From Sciscionella sediminilitoris (lineage in GTDB: Bacteria; Actinomycetota; Actinomycetes; Mycobacteriales; Pseudonocardiaceae), in NCBI RefSeq assembly GCF_000737195.2, contig NZ_JALM01000081.1, forward strand, positions 62,001 through 126,000: DNA of 64,000 bases, given 5' to 3'. Made by a program: the position numbers and the translations under genes. The notes under the pieces are model-generated. The model worked only from the letters and a program-made list of their open reading frames with translations. It was not told where the DNA came from and made no database searches. Numbering within the stretch: position 1 is the first letter of the stretch; each line of letters begins with the position of its first letter. This document shows positions 62,359 to 64,000 of the stretch, piece after piece.

Positions 62359-63510
62359 TCAGATGCGGTGGCGCTTGATCAGCTGCCGGGCGATGACATT
62401 GCGCTGGATCTCGTTGGTGCCCTCACCGACGATCATCAGCGGCGCATCCCGGAAGTAGCGTTCCACGTCGAACTCGGTGGAATAGCCGTAGCCGCCGTGG
62501 ATGCGCACCGCGTTGAGCGCGACCTCCATCGCCGTCTCCGAGGCGAACAGCTTCGCCATCCCGGCCTCCAGATCGGCGCGCTCCCCGGAGTCGTAACGGC
62601 GCGCCGCGTGCTGCACGAGCTGGCGCGCGGCCTCCAGTTTGGTGGCCATGTCCGCCAGGTAGTTGCCGATCGACTGGTGCTGCCAGATCGGCTGCCCGAA
62701 GCTCTCCCGCTCCTGGGCGTAGCGCAGCGCGTCGTTCAGCGCCGCCTGGCCGACTCCGAGCGCGCGGGAGGCGACCTGGATACGGCCGATCTCCAGGCCG
62801 CGCATCATCTGCGCGAAACCACGGCCCTCCGTGCCGCCGAGCAACGCGTCCGCCGGGACCCGGACATCGTCGAAGGACAGCTCGCAGCTCTCCACGCCCT
62901 TGTAGCCGAGCTTGGGCAGATCGCGGGAGACCTGGAAACCAGGCCCTTTCTCGAGAAGCAGGATGCTCACCCCCTTGTGCGGGGGGTCGGCGTCCGGATC
63001 GGTCTTGCACAGCAGCGCCACCAGCTGCGAGCGGCGCGCGTTGGTGATCCAGGTCTTCGCGCCGTTCACCACGTACTGCTCGCCTTCACGGCGCGCCACC
63101 GTGCGCATCGCCTGCAGATCGGAGCCGCCACCGGGTTCGGTCAGCGCCATGGTGGCCCGGATCTCGCCGGTCGCCATCCGCGGCAGGTACCTGTCCTGCT
63201 GCTCTTTGGTGCCGAAGGCCAGCAGCAGCTTCGCCACCACGGTGTGCCCGCCCATCGAACCGGCCAGGCTCATCCAGCCGCGCGCCAGCTCCTCGGTGAC
63301 CGCCGCATAGCACTGCGCCGAGACCGCGGCCTCGCCCCAGGGTTCCGGGATCGCGAGCCCGAAGATGCCCATCTCCTTCATCTGTTCGATGAGCTTCTCC
63401 GGATACGTGTTGCTGTGGTCCAGTTCCTGTGCGACCGGTTTCACCTCCCGATCGACGAACTCGCCGACCAGCGCGACGATCGCGTTTTCCTCCTCCTCGA
63501 GCCCGTCCAT
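62359..63510 (-). CDS. Acyl-CoA dehydrogenase
   Basis: A 383-residue FAD enzyme from the ATG at 63510 (GGAGG upstream; an ATG 15 bp earlier lacks one). ALTEPGGGSDL and TWITNARR are the ACAD signature 1 region; the likely catalytic Glu is in VGEGTNEIQR. Introduces an alpha-beta double bond into a short acyl- or dicarboxylyl-CoA. First gene of the operon with CoA-transferase and hydratase; divergent from the last LysR gene. Confidence 0.9.
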   Translation of the reverse strand: MDGLEEEENAIVALVGEFVDREVKPVAQELDHSNTYPEKLIEQMKEMGIFGLAIPEPWGEAAVSAQCYAAVTEELARGWMSLAGSMGGHTVVAKLLLAFGTKEQQDRYLPRMATGEIRATMALTEPGGGSDLQAMRTVARREGEQYVVNGAKTWITNARRSQLVALLCKTDPDADPPHKGVSILLLEKGPGFQVSRDLPKLGYKGVESCELSFDDVRVPADALLGGTEGRGFAQMMRGLEIGRIQVASRALGVGQAALNDALRYAQERESFGQPIWQHQSIGNYLADMATKLEAARQLVQHAARRYDSGERADLEAGMAKLFASETAMEVALNAVRIHGGYGYSTEFDVERYFRDAPLMIVGEGTNEIQRNVIARQLIKRHRI

Positions 63511-63539
63511 CGGGTGCCCTCCCATTCCTCGTTCTCGAT

Positions 63540-63550
63540 TCCATCATGGA
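63540..63550. promoter_or_regulatory. Palindrome TCCATCATGGA between dehydrogenase and LysR genes
   Basis: An 11-bp perfect dyad about 30 bp before the acyl-CoA dehydrogenase start and 57 bp before the LysR start, in an A+T-rich divergent gap. Candidate operator; by position only. Confidence 0.3.
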
Positions 63551-63606
63551 TTACTATGACCCGAGCTGAGAAATACCTTTTCCTGATGGAGATATGCGCG
63601 GTTGCG

Positions 63607-64000
63607 ATGGACCTCAAACAGCTCAACGCACTGGTGACCGTCGCGGAGGCGGGCAGCGTGACCCGCGCCGCCGAACTGCTGCACCTGGTCCAGCCCGCGG
63701 TGACCCGGCAGATCAAGGCACTCGAGGACGAGCTCGGCGTCCCGTTGTTCGACCGCACCCGCACCGGCATGCGCACCACCGAGGCAGGGAGCGCCCTGGT
63801 GGAGCGGGCCCGCCGGGCGCTGACCGAACTCGATCGCGCTCGCGCCGAGCTCGCCCCCACACCCGGAGTCGTGACCGGGATCGTCACCCTCGGCCTGTTG
63901 GAGAGTACCGCCGAACTGCTCGCCGAACCGCTCGTCGCACGCCTCAGCCAGGACCATCCCGGGATCGAACTGCGGCTGCAGACCGCCTATTCGGGACACC
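63607..64000 (+). CDS. LysR family transcriptional regulator (3' end outside window)
   Basis: The first 131 residues are present. Winged helix at 1-60 (GSVTRAAELLHLVQPAVTRQI), then the start of the effector domain. An in-frame ATG 21 bp earlier is possible. Divergent from the acyl-CoA dehydrogenase operon, its likely target; the gene is cut by the window end. Confidence 0.88.
   Translation, partial: MDLKQLNALVTVAEAGSVTRAAELLHLVQPAVTRQIKALEDELGVPLFDRTRTGMRTTEAGSALVERARRALTELDRARAELAPTPGVVTGIVTLGLLESTAELLAEPLVARLSQDHPGIELRLQTAYSGH

Overview
The window is high-GC DNA with tight, often 4-bp-overlapping (ATGA/GTGA) gene pairs and GTG starts. It carries GAF-ANTAR proteins, a Ddn-type F420 enzyme, a clpP3/clpP4-popR-like unit, a PucR regulator and ROK/TetR/LysR regulators. 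This points to an actinomycete, most probably of the Pseudonocardiales. That placement is inferred from gene content only; no rRNA or tRNA is present. About 63 genes are supported, and both edge genes are cut.

Layout. 0-6 kb: two tandem StyA-type flavoprotein monooxygenases and an SDR, divergent from an AraC regulator, followed by an alpha/beta hydrolase and a nitrilase-fold protein lacking the catalytic Cys; this looks like an aromatic (indole-type) catabolic locus. 6-10 kb: a lower-GC island with one 1,101-residue restriction-methyltransferase fusion. 10-17.4 kb: a translationally coupled sugar operon (Gfo/Idh/MocA dehydrogenase, two TIM-barrel isomerases, a GMC sugar oxidase) divergent from a ROK regulator and an MFS transporter, resembling glycoside catabolism through 3-keto sugars. 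17.4-21.7 kb: SDR, patatin and TetR, then GNAT, methyltransferase and TetR. 21.7-28.9 kb: NCS2 nucleobase permease with a structured leader, LtrA, a disulfide-type flavoprotein, TetR, an Asp-nucleophile hydrolase and a CGNR protein flanking twin inverted repeats, and a zinc alcohol dehydrogenase.

29-38 kb has a stress or dormancy flavour: an orphan hypD, two overlapping GAF-ANTAR genes, two universal stress proteins, a zinc-ribbon peptide, a glycosyltransferase with a debranching enzyme, tandem DUF190 proteins and a methyltransferase. 38-44.8 kb: PucR regulator, prolyl oligopeptidase, D-amino-acid/sarcosine-oxidase-type flavoprotein, then two clpP genes and a convergent popR-like gene. The upstream ClpP keeps its triad; the downstream one has Ala where the catalytic Ser belongs. 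A near match to the published PopR box lies upstream of the pair, and the PopR-like protein ends in Ala-Ala.

44.8-49.7 kb: amino-acid permease, MDR reductase, PLP lyase and RidA, with a divergent LysR. 50.2-56.2 kb: a six-gene operon (FecCD permease, ATPase, lipoprotein binding protein, two SAM methyltransferases, MATE exporter) behind a Fur/Zur-like palindrome; it is the best candidate here for an undescribed metal-responsive small-molecule system. 56.3-64 kb: catabolic genes for a carboxylic acid (PrpB-type lyase, MFS carrier, amidohydrolase, CoA-transferase, MaoC-type hydratase, acyl-CoA dehydrogenase) with two LysR regulators, the last cut by the window end.
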